A stretch of 32,608 nt of DNA from Planctomycetota bacterium (GCA_021805985.1 JAJZDN010000049.1:1-32608); one strand, 5' to 3'. Shown: positions 8,573 through 17,291, numbered from the stretch's first letter. The notes: a model not told the origin generated them from the letters alone. Program-made: numbers and translations.

Positions 8573-10903
8573 ATGTTTGTTCGCAGAGTTAAGACCGTTG
8601 CCATGAAATCGTTAAATTCATGGTTGTTCGCATGGGGCCTGATTGTTTTCGGATTCGCCACCATGGCGGTGGCCGCGCAAAATCCCGTGCAATATGTCAA
8701 TCCCCGTTGGGGCGCCGGTATGGATCGGTTCGCGCATGGCGAGAATCTCGCGGGCCATCAACCGATGCAACCCGGTCTGCATTCGGTTGGAGATATGTAC
8801 CCGGAAATCGCCCTGCCTCGGCCCATGGCCATCTGGGCACCGCAAACCCACACTGGATATTGGTTTTACAATAACCTTGATCCAACCTTTCAGGGCTTTC
8901 GTTGTACGCATGAGGCCCATCCGTGGGCCGGGGATTATGGTCAATTTAACATTATGCCGGAAGTGGGGCCGGTGCAGACCAGCCCGGTCAAGTGGGCCTC
9001 GCCATTTACGCATAAGCGGGAGGTTGCCCATCCCTACAGCTATCGTGTGTATTTGCCGCGCTATCATACCTTGGCGGAATTGGCCCCCACCAAACGCTGC
9101 GCCATTTTCAAATTCACCTTTCCCAAAACCAAGTTGGCGCGAATTGTCATATCGGCCAGGGATGCGACGGTGAAGATTGGACGCCTGGACCATCACCTGG
9201 TAATCATTGGCCATGTCTGGCGGAATTTTGGCGAGGTTCCAAAGAATTTTGCGTGTCGGTTTGTGGCTCAGTTCAGCGGTCGACCGTCCGCGACGAAACT
9301 TTTCAATACCAAAGGCAAACTTATTGGTGTGGTATTGACCTTCAACACCAATCAATCGCGAACGCTGCATATGCGCATTGGCACAAGCTTCATGAGCGTG
9401 CGGCAGGCCGGGATCAGCTTAGGCCGCGAAATTCCCGGCTGGAGCGTCAGAACCGTGGCCGATCAAGCCAAGGCGATATGGAATCGGCAGCTTGGAAAAA
9501 TAGATATTGGTGGGGCGACGGCGAGTCAAAAGGAAATTTTCTATACCAGCCTCTACTGGGTGCTTTTGTATCCGCACAGCTTTTATGAAATCAACGGTCT
9601 CAATCGGCACGTTCATTACAATCCGACCAACGGTAAAGTGTATCCCGGACGGTTTTATACCGGCACCGGATTCTGGGATGTGTATCGCAGCGCATTTCCC
9701 CTGATGACACTGGTATATCGCCATGAGGATGGCCGCATCATCCGCGGCTTCCTGCGGTTTTACAAAGAAGGCGGATGGCTGCCCGAATGGCCCAACCCCG
9801 GCTATTGGAATTGCATGGCCGTAACCGACGCGGATGCGGTCATTGCCGAAGCCTATCTGCAGGGGATTCACGGCTTTAGCCCGTCATTGGCATACGACGC
9901 CATACGCAAGGACGGCACGGTTGAGCCGCCCGGTCCGGGCCACGGGATCCCGCATCTGAAAGATTATTTGCGGCTGGGTTATCTGCCGGCCAACGTCATG
10001 AGCGAGTCGACTTCCACCACGCTGGAAGAGGCGTATGATGATTATGCCATTGCGGAAATGGCCAAGGCCATGGGCAAAACTGCGGATTACAAAAAGTTCC
10101 GCAAGTTGGCGTTTAATTATCGCAATGTGTTTAATCCCGCGACGAAATTCCCCTGGGGCCGGGAGGCCAACGGCTCCTGGCAACCGCACTTTGATCCCAT
10201 TTGGTGGGGCAGTCCCTTTACGGAAGACGATGCCTGGGTCTACCAGTGGATGGTCATGCAGGACCCGTATGGCCTGATTCAGTTGCTCGGCGGGCGTGAA
10301 GCCGCCATCAAGCGGCTGGATACCTATTTCACAACCAACTCAGATTTTCACCTGGGCGGCTATGCAAGTTGGGGCCACCCCATTCCCGAGGAGAACGAGT
10401 CCAAGATATTGGGGATGGGCCAGTATGGCCCCAACAATGAACCCAGCAGCCATGATGCGTCCTTTTATGATTATGTCCGGGAACCATGGAAGACGCAATA
10501 TTGGGCGCGCCAAACCATGGCGCGGGTTTACAGCACCACCGGCATGGTGGGGGATGACGACGAGGGGCAGATGGGGGCATGGTACGTATTTAACACGGCG
10601 GGAATATATCCGTTCTCCCCGATAAAATCGTTTTATCTGCTGGGAAGCCCCTCGGTGGGGCGTGTAGTGCTGCACTTAAAGCAGGGAAAAACGTTCACCA
10701 TTCGGAGCATCGGCAACGGCCCAAAGGATTATTACATTCAGTCCGCGAGACTAAATGGTAAAGCATTTAATCAGCTTTGGATCAAGCAGCGCACGATTTT
10801 ACGTGGCGGCACGCTCGTGTTCCACATGGGGCCGACGCCCAATAAAAAGTGGGCAAGTGACCGTGCCGCAATGCCGCCCGCCGGCGATATGACGCAACCT
10901 TAA
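8573..10903 (+). CDS. Glycoside hydrolase family 92 alpha-mannosidase
   Basis: Exported Ca-dependent inverting exo-alpha-mannosidase, 776 aa. ATG 8573 has GAGGA 5 nt before it and starts a signal peptide (LFAWGLIVFGFATM, cleavage after AVAA). Family motifs appear in order: DMYPEIALPRPMAIWAPQT near residue 74, GFRCTHEAHPWAGDYGQF near 108, GTGFWDVYRSAFPL near 363, WLPEWPNPGYWN, then NNEPSSHD near 620 (equivalent of the GNEP motif around the catalytic acid), PWKTQYWARQ and GDDDEGQMGAWYVF (acidic cluster of the base and metal site). The first motif matches the subgroup with a YPxIALP signature rather than the FPGAxxPFGM form. The linkage is unknown; the family covers alpha-1,2, -1,3, -1,4 and -1,6 mannosides. 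Context suggests it feeds mannose to the downstream porter and isomerase. Confidence 0.92.
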   Translation: MFVRRVKTVAMKSLNSWLFAWGLIVFGFATMAVAAQNPVQYVNPRWGAGMDRFAHGENLAGHQPMQPGLHSVGDMYPEIALPRPMAIWAPQTHTGYWFYNNLDPTFQGFRCTHEAHPWAGDYGQFNIMPEVGPVQTSPVKWASPFTHKREVAHPYSYRVYLPRYHTLAELAPTKRCAIFKFTFPKTKLARIVISARDATVKIGRLDHHLVIIGHVWRNFGEVPKNFACRFVAQFSGRPSATKLFNTKGKLIGVVLTFNTNQSRTLHMRIGTSFMSVRQAGISLGREIPGWSVRTVADQAKAIWNRQLGKIDIGGATASQKEIFYTSLYWVLLYPHSFYEINGLNRHVHYNPTNGKVYPGRFYTGTGFWDVYRSAFPLMTLVYRHEDGRIIRGFLRFYKEGGWLPEWPNPGYWNCMAVTDADAVIAEAYLQGIHGFSPSLAYDAIRKDGTVEPPGPGHGIPHLKDYLRLGYLPANVMSESTSTTLEEAYDDYAIAEMAKAMGKTADYKKFRKLAFNYRNVFNPATKFPWGREANGSWQPHFDPIWWGSPFTEDDAWVYQWMVMQDPYGLIQLLGGREAAIKRLDTYFTTNSDFHLGGYASWGHPIPEENESKILGMGQYGPNNEPSSHDASFYDYVREPWKTQYWARQTMARVYSTTGMVGDDDEGQMGAWYVFNTAGIYPFSPIKSFYLLGSPSVGRVVLHLKQGKTFTIRSIGNGPKDYYIQSARLNGKAFNQLWIKQRTILRGGTLVFHMGPTPNKKWASDRAAMPPAGDMTQP

Positions 10904-11063
10904 ACAGGCCATGTTTGGGTAGGGAAATACTATGGTTTCACGGGACATTGCGGAGTCCAGGCGCGACGGGATTCATTTCATTTGTCCCGCCACAAACATG
11001 CTGCAGCTTGCGGCTGCGGCCACGGTCGTGTTGCCGAACTGACCTGTTTAGGAGAATGTTTTT

Positions 11064-12629
11064 ATGTCCACCGTGTCTGAAAATTCAGTTACCGCGCCAT
11101 CCGATGAGCCTATTCCGGGCCTTGGGCCGATTGTCTTTGCGGTGTTCGCCGTCGCCATGGCCGGATTGCTTTTTGGGTACGATACCGGTGTGGCGTCCGG
11201 TATTCAGGGCTATCTGCAAAGCTATTTTCATTTAAGCAATACGCAATTGGGCTTTGCCATTGCGAGCCTTGATTTGGGGTGCATCGCCGGTGCCATGATG
11301 GCCGGTACGCTGGCGGATCGCTTTGGCCGTAAAAAAATTCTGATCCTCTGCGCCATTTTGTTTGCCGTTTCCGGCATTCTTTCCGCCATACCGCGCGATA
11401 TAACCGAGTTGGTGCTGGCCCGAGTTCTCGGCGGTCTGGCCGTTGGTGCCTCGTCCATGATCGCACCGGTTTACATTGCGGAAATTTCTCCGGAAAAACA
11501 TCGCGGACGATTTGGTTCGCTTTTCCAACTTGGTATTGTTGTCGGCATCGCGGTGGTCTATTGGGTAAATTACTTCATTCTCAACGCCGGCCACCATATC
11601 AATGCCGGCCACCATCTGGCCGGTATGGATTGGAACCAGACCACGGACTGGCGCTGGATGCTGGGGTCGGAGACCCTGCCGGCTCTCGTGTTTCTTGCCA
11701 TGCTGCTGACCATCAAAGAAAGCCCGCGCTGGCTGATCATCAATGATCGCGAAGCGGAGGCTCGGACCATCCTGACATGTTTTTTCGGCACGGCGCGGGC
11801 GGAAAGGGAAATTTCGGCGGTAAAGGAAGTGGCACAGCAGGAAGAGGGCCGCCTGCGGGAACTATTTACGAGGACCTTTCGATTTCCCTTGCTCATTGCC
11901 CTGTTTCTGGCGGTATTTTCCCAGTTCAGCGGCATCAACTCCATTATTTACTATGCGCCGCGCGTATTCGGCGCGGCGGGCATGAACACCTCCAGTGCCT
12001 TCGGGTCCACGGCCCTTATTCGCATGGTGCTGGTGCTATTCACGTTTATTGCCGTGGCATACGTAGACCGCGCGGGCCGAAAACTGCTGTTAACCATTGG
12101 CACCGCGATTCAAGTGGTGGCGCTGGCATCGGTGGGTCTGTTTTTTGCCGTGGCCCCGAAGGTGCGGGCAATTCATATTCACGATTCGCTCCAATTTCAA
12201 GGAACGCTTTCCAATGCGCGGTTCACCGCCATGGCCCGGTTGTCGCACAGCCCGATCATCATGGCACCGCATTTTACTTCCCTCCAGATTGATATACTGC
12301 TCATAAGCATCTTGGTATTTATCGCCGCGTTCTCCATGGCGATGGGACCGATGCCGTGGATCATCATTTCCGAAATTTTCCCGGCGCGGATTCGCGGTCG
12401 CGCCGCGTCCGTTGGCGTGTTGACCCTTTGGGCGGCAATTTTTGTGGTCGCGCTGACATTTCCCATGCTTAAGGCCAGTGTCGGTCTGACGGTGACTTAT
12501 TTTATTTATTCCGGATGTTCTTTTATTAGCTTCCTTTTTGCGGTGCTGGTGTTGCCGGAAACCAAGGGAAAAACGCTTGAACAAATTGAAACATACTGGC
12601 ATCATAGGTTTGACATTAAGATGTCTTAG
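11064..12629 (+). CDS. MFS sugar porter (sugar:H+ symporter type)
   Basis: Inner-membrane monosaccharide transporter of the major facilitator superfamily, 521 aa, about 12 helices. Sugar-porter signatures are clear: GYDTGVASGIQGYLQ in helix 1, ADRFGRKKIL in the 2-3 loop, GGLAVGASSMIAPVYIAEIS then PEKHRG, KESPRWL after helix 6, FSQFSGINSIIYYAPRVF in helix 7, YVDRAGRKLLL and the C-terminal LPETKGKTLEQIE. An AGGAGA ends 8 nt before the ATG. Two loops are longer than usual: a His-rich duplication NAGHHINAGHHLAG between helices 5 and 6, and about 50 residues with a second His-containing stretch after helix 9. Relatives carry xylose, galactose, glucose or arabinose; the position between GH92 and a D-lyxose/mannose isomerase points to mannose or a related sugar, but substrate cannot be read from sequence. 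Confidence 0.92.
   Translation: MSTVSENSVTAPSDEPIPGLGPIVFAVFAVAMAGLLFGYDTGVASGIQGYLQSYFHLSNTQLGFAIASLDLGCIAGAMMAGTLADRFGRKKILILCAILFAVSGILSAIPRDITELVLARVLGGLAVGASSMIAPVYIAEISPEKHRGRFGSLFQLGIVVGIAVVYWVNYFILNAGHHINAGHHLAGMDWNQTTDWRWMLGSETLPALVFLAMLLTIKESPRWLIINDREAEARTILTCFFGTARAEREISAVKEVAQQEEGRLRELFTRTFRFPLLIALFLAVFSQFSGINSIIYYAPRVFGAAGMNTSSAFGSTALIRMVLVLFTFIAVAYVDRAGRKLLLTIGTAIQVVALASVGLFFAVAPKVRAIHIHDSLQFQGTLSNARFTAMARLSHSPIIMAPHFTSLQIDILLISILVFIAAFSMAMGPMPWIIISEIFPARIRGRAASVGVLTLWAAIFVVALTFPMLKASVGLTVTYFIYSGCSFISFLFAVLVLPETKGKTLEQIETYWHHRFDIKMS
11583..11618 (+). repeat. Imperfect 18-bp tandem duplication in the porter gene
   Basis: Two adjacent 18-mers (11583-11600 and 11601-11618) match at 15 of 18 positions and encode NAGHHI and NAGHHL. 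They form a His-rich loop between predicted helices 5 and 6. Confidence 0.9.
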
Positions 12630-12642
12630 ACATGGAGCAGCG

Positions 12643-13314
12643 ATGCAACGTTCTGAAGTAAACAGCTACCTGAAAGAGGCGATGGTTTTTTTCAAGGCCC
12701 ACGGGTTTTCTCTGCCGCCATTTGCCTGCTGGTCGCCGGAACACTGGGCCACGCTCGGTGCGGCCGGGGATTACATGCGTCAACGCGGTCTGGGGTGGGA
12801 TGTGACAGACCTGGGATCGGGAAAATTTGAACAGATCGGTCTGGTTTTATTTACCCTGCGGAACGGTTTGATCGGCGATCCATCCAAAATGTTTGCCGAG
12901 AAGATCATGATGGTTCGTAAAGACCAGCGTACGCCTTTTCACTTTCACTTCCAGAAAACCGAAGACATTATTAACCGCGGCGGTGGCCATCTGGTCATAG
13001 AACTCTACAATTCCGATCCGCAGGAGAAGTTTGCCTCAACGGATGTAGTGGTGCGCTGCGACGGCCGGGAACGAACGGTTTCCCCCGGCGGCAGTGTGAT
13101 TCTAGAACCGGGGGAAAGTATCACCTTGGTTCCGGGCCTTTACCACTCGTTTTTTGCCACCCATTCGCATACCATGGTGGGTGAAGTATCAAGTGTCAAC
13201 GATGACACAAAGGACAACCGTTTTTACGAACCCTTGCCCCGATTTACGCACATTGACGAAAATCAGCGGCCCTTGTTTTTACTGTGCAGCGATTACAAAA
13301 CGTATTTACCGTGA
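12643..13314 (+). CDS. D-lyxose isomerase family protein (also D-mannose isomerase)
   Basis: Cupin-fold metal-dependent ketol-isomerase of 223 aa, close to the ~228 aa of the enterobacterial D-lyxose isomerase group. Characterised members interconvert D-lyxose/D-xylulose and D-mannose/D-fructose. The diagnostic block FHFHFQKTEDIINRGGGHL (residues 99-117) supplies two metal-binding His (100, 102) and Glu 107; the fourth ligand is probably His 168 in GLYHSFF. ATG 12643 has GGAG 5 nt upstream and lies 13 bp after the porter stop; an upstream in-frame start would run into the porter gene. The stop codon lies 11 nt before the start of the aldolase-like gene, indicating translational coupling. Given the alpha-mannosidase upstream, D-mannose to D-fructose is the most economical role, but D-lyxose or L-ribose activity is equally compatible with the fold. 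Confidence 0.88.
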   Translation: MQRSEVNSYLKEAMVFFKAHGFSLPPFACWSPEHWATLGAAGDYMRQRGLGWDVTDLGSGKFEQIGLVLFTLRNGLIGDPSKMFAEKIMMVRKDQRTPFHFHFQKTEDIINRGGGHLVIELYNSDPQEKFASTDVVVRCDGRERTVSPGGSVILEPGESITLVPGLYHSFFATHSHTMVGEVSSVNDDTKDNRFYEPLPRFTHIDENQRPLFLLCSDYKTYLP

Positions 13315-13325
13315 AGGATTCATTC

Positions 13326-14378
13326 GTGCAAAAAATACTTGATCAGAAACTCGCCGCTCTGGCCACTGACCGATTCGGCAAGCATTTTATTATCGCCGAT
13401 GCTAAAGATGCGGACATGGCCCTGGGAATCGCGGCACCGGGTTTGAATCCCGGCGCGGGGAAAACGGATTTTCCATTTCGTACGCTGGATCAATACCGTC
13501 AGACCATCCGGCAGGTCCTCGAGCAGGGGCTGGTGGATATTATGCTCATGAGTTGCTCCACCAGCGATCAACTGACTATTAGGGAACGACTGTTTGATAA
13601 CAGTATGGTTACCCCCGCGGTTCGGGCAAATGATACTACAGATATACATGTTTGCCGCGGAAGCTCTTACGGAAGCAATCCGTCGCAGCCGTTTGCCTCC
13701 GCGCCCATTGATCATATTCAGGCTGGAAAATCGCCTTGTACCGCTGCGGATCGGCAAAGGGGAGCGAATCTGGGCTTGTATTCGGTGACGTTTAACAATC
13801 TCGCAGAGCCGGATCGGCGCACGCTGGAGGCCTACCGGGATTTTCGCCTGGAGGCCGAGGGTAAAGGCTTTCGGCATTTTCTGGAAGTGTTTGATCCCAA
13901 TGTCTCTCCCCAAACCCACAAACTACCGCCTGACCAGATGGGCGGCTTTATCAATGACCATATCTGCCGGATGCTTGCGGGCGTGCCGCGTGCTTCCCGA
14001 CCGGTATTTTTGAAGATTGTTTACCATGGCCCCCGGTATATGGAAGAACTTTGTCGCTACGACGAGTCGATTATTGTCGGGGTTCTCGGTGGAAGTTCCG
14101 GCACAACGTATGATGCGTTCAAATTACTGGCTGATGCCAAAAAATATGGCGCCCGGGCGGCGCTGTTCGGGCGGAAAATAAATCAGGCCGAGGATCAACT
14201 CACGTTTATCAGCATGTTACGCAACATCGCCAATGACGATATAACTCCCGAAGAAGCCGTGCGGGCTTACCATGGCAAATTAAGCGATGCCGGCATTAAA
14301 CCGCATCGGTGTCTGGCGCACGATCTGCGGCTTACGCAGGGAGTTATGCACTATGCCGCCGGCGGCACGGCGAATTAG
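13326..14378 (+). CDS. Class I aldolase-like TIM-barrel protein, function unassigned
   Basis: A 350-aa protein not assignable to a characterised enzyme. It begins with GTG 13326, which has AAGGA 7 nt before it; a GTG at 13311 overlapping the previous stop lacks this. Features resembling DeoC/LacD-type Schiff-base aldolases are HFIIADAKDADM (residues 20-31), FRHFLEVFDPNVS (182-194), PVFLKIVYHGPRYMEEL (226-242), whose Lys 230 is the candidate Schiff-base residue, IIVGVLGGSSGTTYDAF (249-265), resembling a phosphate-binding loop, and AALFGRKINQAEDQLTF. It sits between a ketol-isomerase and a PfkB kinase, the place expected for an aldolase splitting a phosphorylated ketose into triose units. The aldolase assignment is inference from the motif pattern and context; a non-aldolase TIM-barrel role is possible. 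Confidence 0.6.
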   Translation: MQKILDQKLAALATDRFGKHFIIADAKDADMALGIAAPGLNPGAGKTDFPFRTLDQYRQTIRQVLEQGLVDIMLMSCSTSDQLTIRERLFDNSMVTPAVRANDTTDIHVCRGSSYGSNPSQPFASAPIDHIQAGKSPCTAADRQRGANLGLYSVTFNNLAEPDRRTLEAYRDFRLEAEGKGFRHFLEVFDPNVSPQTHKLPPDQMGGFINDHICRMLAGVPRASRPVFLKIVYHGPRYMEELCRYDESIIVGVLGGSSGTTYDAFKLLADAKKYGARAALFGRKINQAEDQLTFISMLRNIANDDITPEEAVRAYHGKLSDAGIKPHRCLAHDLRLTQGVMHYAAGGTAN

Positions 14379-14414
14379 TCAGGGATGTTTAATAAACAGC
14401 GGGAAATTAAAGCT

Positions 14415-15449
14415 ATGGCCACAACCCCATTCGTCTATGATGTGCTTGGTATCGGGATTTCGGCGGTCGATGATACATTGACCGTGGAACGTTATCCGCT
14501 CTCTGGAGCAAAAGTCCCGGTGCACTCATCGGCCCGGCATGGCGGAGGGTTGGCGTGCACCGCGGTCGCCGCAGTCGCGGCTCTTGGCGGAAAGACTGCG
14601 TTTATGGCGCGTTTCGGAGACGATGAGCTTTCCGAATATATACGTTCCAGCTTATCCAAGCGTGGAGCCGATGTATCACATATTATTTCCGATGCCCTGG
14701 GCCAACCCTATCACAGCCGGATTATCATAGATCGCACTACCGGTGAACGCACCATATTTTATGATCTTAGCCGCTACCAACCCGTGCAGGCTGCGGATGT
14801 GTCTACCGAGCTTTTAGCGTCCGCCCGTGTACTGCTGGTGGATTTCCTCAGTGCCCCCGGCCCGCTGGATCTCATACTCAAGGCCCGCCGAGCCAAAGTG
14901 CCGGTCGTATTGGATATTGAAGGCCAATGCGCAGAGTCTGCAGCGGTGCTGGAACATGTGGACCATCTGGTAGTTCCGGAGGAATTTGCGCGGTGGTCAA
15001 CCGGGCAGCAGGATTTGTGCGCAGCCTGTGCGGCACTGGCGGCCATACCGCGTGCTGGAACCGTCGTAACGGCGGGGGCGGAGGGCTGTTGGTGGACCAA
15101 TTCACCGCAGCGCCCACCGGTGCACTTCCCGGCATTTGCGGTCAAGGCGGTCAATACCAATGGCTGCGGCGATACATTCCACGGTGCCTACGCGCTGGCC
15201 ATTGCGAACAACTTTCCCATCAGGGAAGCCGTATGCTTTGCCAGTGCCAGTGCTGCGATCAAGGCCGCCGGATCCAGCGGCGGTTGGGATGCATTGCCCA
15301 GTGCCGCGCAAGTAACCGGCTTACTAAACCAGCATTTGCAGGCGGATAATCCCTTGCGCAATGTGCTTGGAAGAATTGAACAGTTAAATCTTACGGACGC
15401 AACTTCTGTCCGGGGCCATAGTGGCGTGAATCTGCGTGCGAGCCTGTAA
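14415..15449 (+). CDS. PfkB-family sugar kinase
   Basis: Ribokinase-fold kinase, 344 aa from ATG 14415 (an ATG at 14385 lacks space for a ribosome site). Signature 1 is seen as GGGLACTAVAAVAALGGKTA followed by FMARFGDDELSEY. Signature 2 is VNTNGCGDTFHGAYALAIA, with the catalytic Asp in GCGD and the anion hole before it. A TAGAEGCWW strand precedes it. The NGCGDTFHGAYA variant differs from the usual DTTGAGD of ribo- and fructokinases and is reminiscent of kinases acting on unusual ketoses, such as sulfofructose kinase; this is a resemblance, not an assignment. The gene follows the aldolase-like gene by 36 bp and probably phosphorylates the ketose made by the isomerase (fructose if mannose is the input). 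The last ~35 residues extend beyond the conserved fold. Confidence 0.85.
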   Translation: MATTPFVYDVLGIGISAVDDTLTVERYPLSGAKVPVHSSARHGGGLACTAVAAVAALGGKTAFMARFGDDELSEYIRSSLSKRGADVSHIISDALGQPYHSRIIIDRTTGERTIFYDLSRYQPVQAADVSTELLASARVLLVDFLSAPGPLDLILKARRAKVPVVLDIEGQCAESAAVLEHVDHLVVPEEFARWSTGQQDLCAACAALAAIPRAGTVVTAGAEGCWWTNSPQRPPVHFPAFAVKAVNTNGCGDTFHGAYALAIANNFPIREAVCFASASAAIKAAGSSGGWDALPSAAQVTGLLNQHLQADNPLRNVLGRIEQLNLTDATSVRGHSGVNLRASL

Positions 15450-15487
15450 GTGTCCGACGCATTAACTCATGCCATCTCATTGCTTTA

Positions 15488-15516
15488 TTGGCATTGGCGC
15501 AGCGGGCGCGTAAACT
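15488..15516 (+). promoter_or_regulatory. Candidate sigma70 promoter of ilvD
   Basis: TTGGCA (15488-15493) and TAAACT (15511-15516) are separated by 17 nt, in the 161-bp gap after the kinase gene. A leader of about 85 nt would follow, containing a small hairpin (CCCGC at 15540, GCGGG at 15554). It implies ilvD can be transcribed independently of the sugar genes. Confidence 0.4.
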
Positions 15517-15610
15517 ATACCCCTTGAGCTTTTGCCCGGCCCGCAGGGTTTCAGCGGGATCGGTCGTGACGTTGTTGGCTCATCGGATATTTTGCTCAGG
15601 AGTGTTTTGA

Positions 15611-17278
15611 ATGGTTAATCGTCCCCGCAGCCCGGAAGTGACGGAAGGTTTTGATCGTGCACCGCAACGGGCGTTTTTTCGGGCCATGGGCCTTACCGAC
15701 GCGGATATTCATCAGCCGTGGGTGGGCGTGGCCAGTACCTGGAATCAAGCTACTCCGTGCAACATTACCCTGGACCGGCAGGCCCGGGCGGCTGCCAGTG
15801 GGGTAAAATCCTCCGGGGGTACCCCGCGTGAATTTGTGACCATCGCGGTATCGGATGGCATTGCCATGGGGCATGAAGGCATGAAGGCCTCGCTGATTTC
15901 GCGAGAAGTCATTGCCGACTCCATTGAATTAATGATGCACGCCCACCGCTATGACGCACTCGTGGGTTTGGCCGGGTGCGATAAATCCCTGCCGGGAACA
16001 CTCATGGCCCTGGCCCGATTAAATTTGCCCGGGATATTTATCTACGGCGGCACCATTCTTCCGGGAAAATTCAAGGGCAAGGACGTAACGATTGTAGATG
16101 TCTATGAGGGTGTCGGTGCCCATGCCGCCGGCAAAATGACCGATGCGGAATTATACGAACTTGAATGCAATGCCTGTCCCTCGGCGGGATCCTGCGGTGG
16201 TCAATTTACGGCCAATACCATGGCCTGTGTGGCCGAGGCGATGGGCATGGCCTTACCGGGGTCGGGCTCTCCGCCGGCAGTGGACCTTTCGCGCGATGAC
16301 TTTTGCCAAGCGGCGGGGCGGCAGGTTATGCAGCTGCTGGAAAAAAACATCCGCCCCAGCGACATCATGACGCGCGAAGCTCTGGAAAACGCCGTGGCCA
16401 TCGGCGCTGCCACCGGCGGCAGCACCAATATCTGCCTGCATCTGCCGGCCATAGCGCATGAAGCGGGTCTAAAACTCACATTGGATGATATTGAACGCAT
16501 CAGCCGGCGCACGCCCACGGTGGCCGATCTGAAGCCCGGCGGTAAGTATGTGGCTCTTGATGTTTTCCGCGTAGGCGGAATTCCTGTGATTCTCAAAGTC
16601 CTCCTGGATGCGGGTCTTATTCACGGCGACTGCATGACCGTCACGGGTAAAACCATGCGGGAAAATCTCAAAGATGTTGTTCTGCCCGGCGGCCAGGATG
16701 TGGTTGTCCCGGTGGAAAAGGCCATCAGTCCCAATGGCGGTCTGAGAATTCTCAAGGGTAATCTGGCCGCGGAAGGGTGCGTCATAAAAATCACGGGCGT
16801 GAAGAAATTACAACACCGCGGCCCGGCAAGGTGTTTTGATTCTGAACAGGAGGCCATGAAGGCTGTACAAAGCCTGCAAATTAAAAAGGGGGACGTAGTC
16901 ATTATCCGCTATGAAGGCCCCAAAGGTGGCCCGGGCATGCGGGAAATGCTGGCCGTAACGGCGGCCATTGTCGGTCAGGGGCTGGGTTATGATACCTGCC
17001 TGATTACCGATGGGCGCTTCAGCGGCGGCACGCGCGGTTTATGCATTGGGCATGTAGGCCCAGAGGCCCAGGTGGGCGGAAATATCGCCCTGGTGCGCGA
17101 TGGAGATATCGTTGATGTGGACGCTGAAAAAGGGACCATAAACGTCGAACTCTCCGAGGCGGAACTCGCCCTGCGTCGCAAAAGTTGGAAACCCAAAGCG
17201 CCCATGTATACCCGCGGTGCTTTGGCGAAATATGCCAAAATGGTGGGGCCAGCGTGTGATGGCGCAGTGACCCATTGA
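15611..17278 (+). CDS. ilvD: Dihydroxy-acid dehydratase
   Basis: Iron-sulfur dehydratase of valine, leucine and isoleucine synthesis, converting 2,3-dihydroxy-isovalerate or -methylvalerate to the 2-keto acid; 555 aa, normal for the short type. AGGAG ends 8 nt before ATG 15611. The three cluster cysteines are Cys50 (TPCNITL), Cys123 (GCDKSLPGT) and Cys195 (SAGSCGGQFTANTM); SDGIAMGHEGM supplies metal ligands, and GAATGGSTNICLHL and GRFSGGTRGLCIGHVGPEA are family signatures. The spacing of three cysteines suits an IlvD/Edd family cluster, and the substrate-loop motif is that of DHAD. Because it lies beside a sugar locus, a sugar-acid dehydratase function is possible but less likely. It converges on the diguanylate cyclase gene with 13 bp between stops. 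Confidence 0.93.
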   Translation: MVNRPRSPEVTEGFDRAPQRAFFRAMGLTDADIHQPWVGVASTWNQATPCNITLDRQARAAASGVKSSGGTPREFVTIAVSDGIAMGHEGMKASLISREVIADSIELMMHAHRYDALVGLAGCDKSLPGTLMALARLNLPGIFIYGGTILPGKFKGKDVTIVDVYEGVGAHAAGKMTDAELYELECNACPSAGSCGGQFTANTMACVAEAMGMALPGSGSPPAVDLSRDDFCQAAGRQVMQLLEKNIRPSDIMTREALENAVAIGAATGGSTNICLHLPAIAHEAGLKLTLDDIERISRRTPTVADLKPGGKYVALDVFRVGGIPVILKVLLDAGLIHGDCMTVTGKTMRENLKDVVLPGGQDVVVPVEKAISPNGGLRILKGNLAAEGCVIKITGVKKLQHRGPARCFDSEQEAMKAVQSLQIKKGDVVIIRYEGPKGGPGMREMLAVTAAIVGQGLGYDTCLITDGRFSGGTRGLCIGHVGPEAQVGGNIALVRDGDIVDVDAEKGTINVELSEAELALRRKSWKPKAPMYTRGALAKYAKMVGPACDGAVTH

Positions 17279-17291
17279 TCGGGCCGGATTA

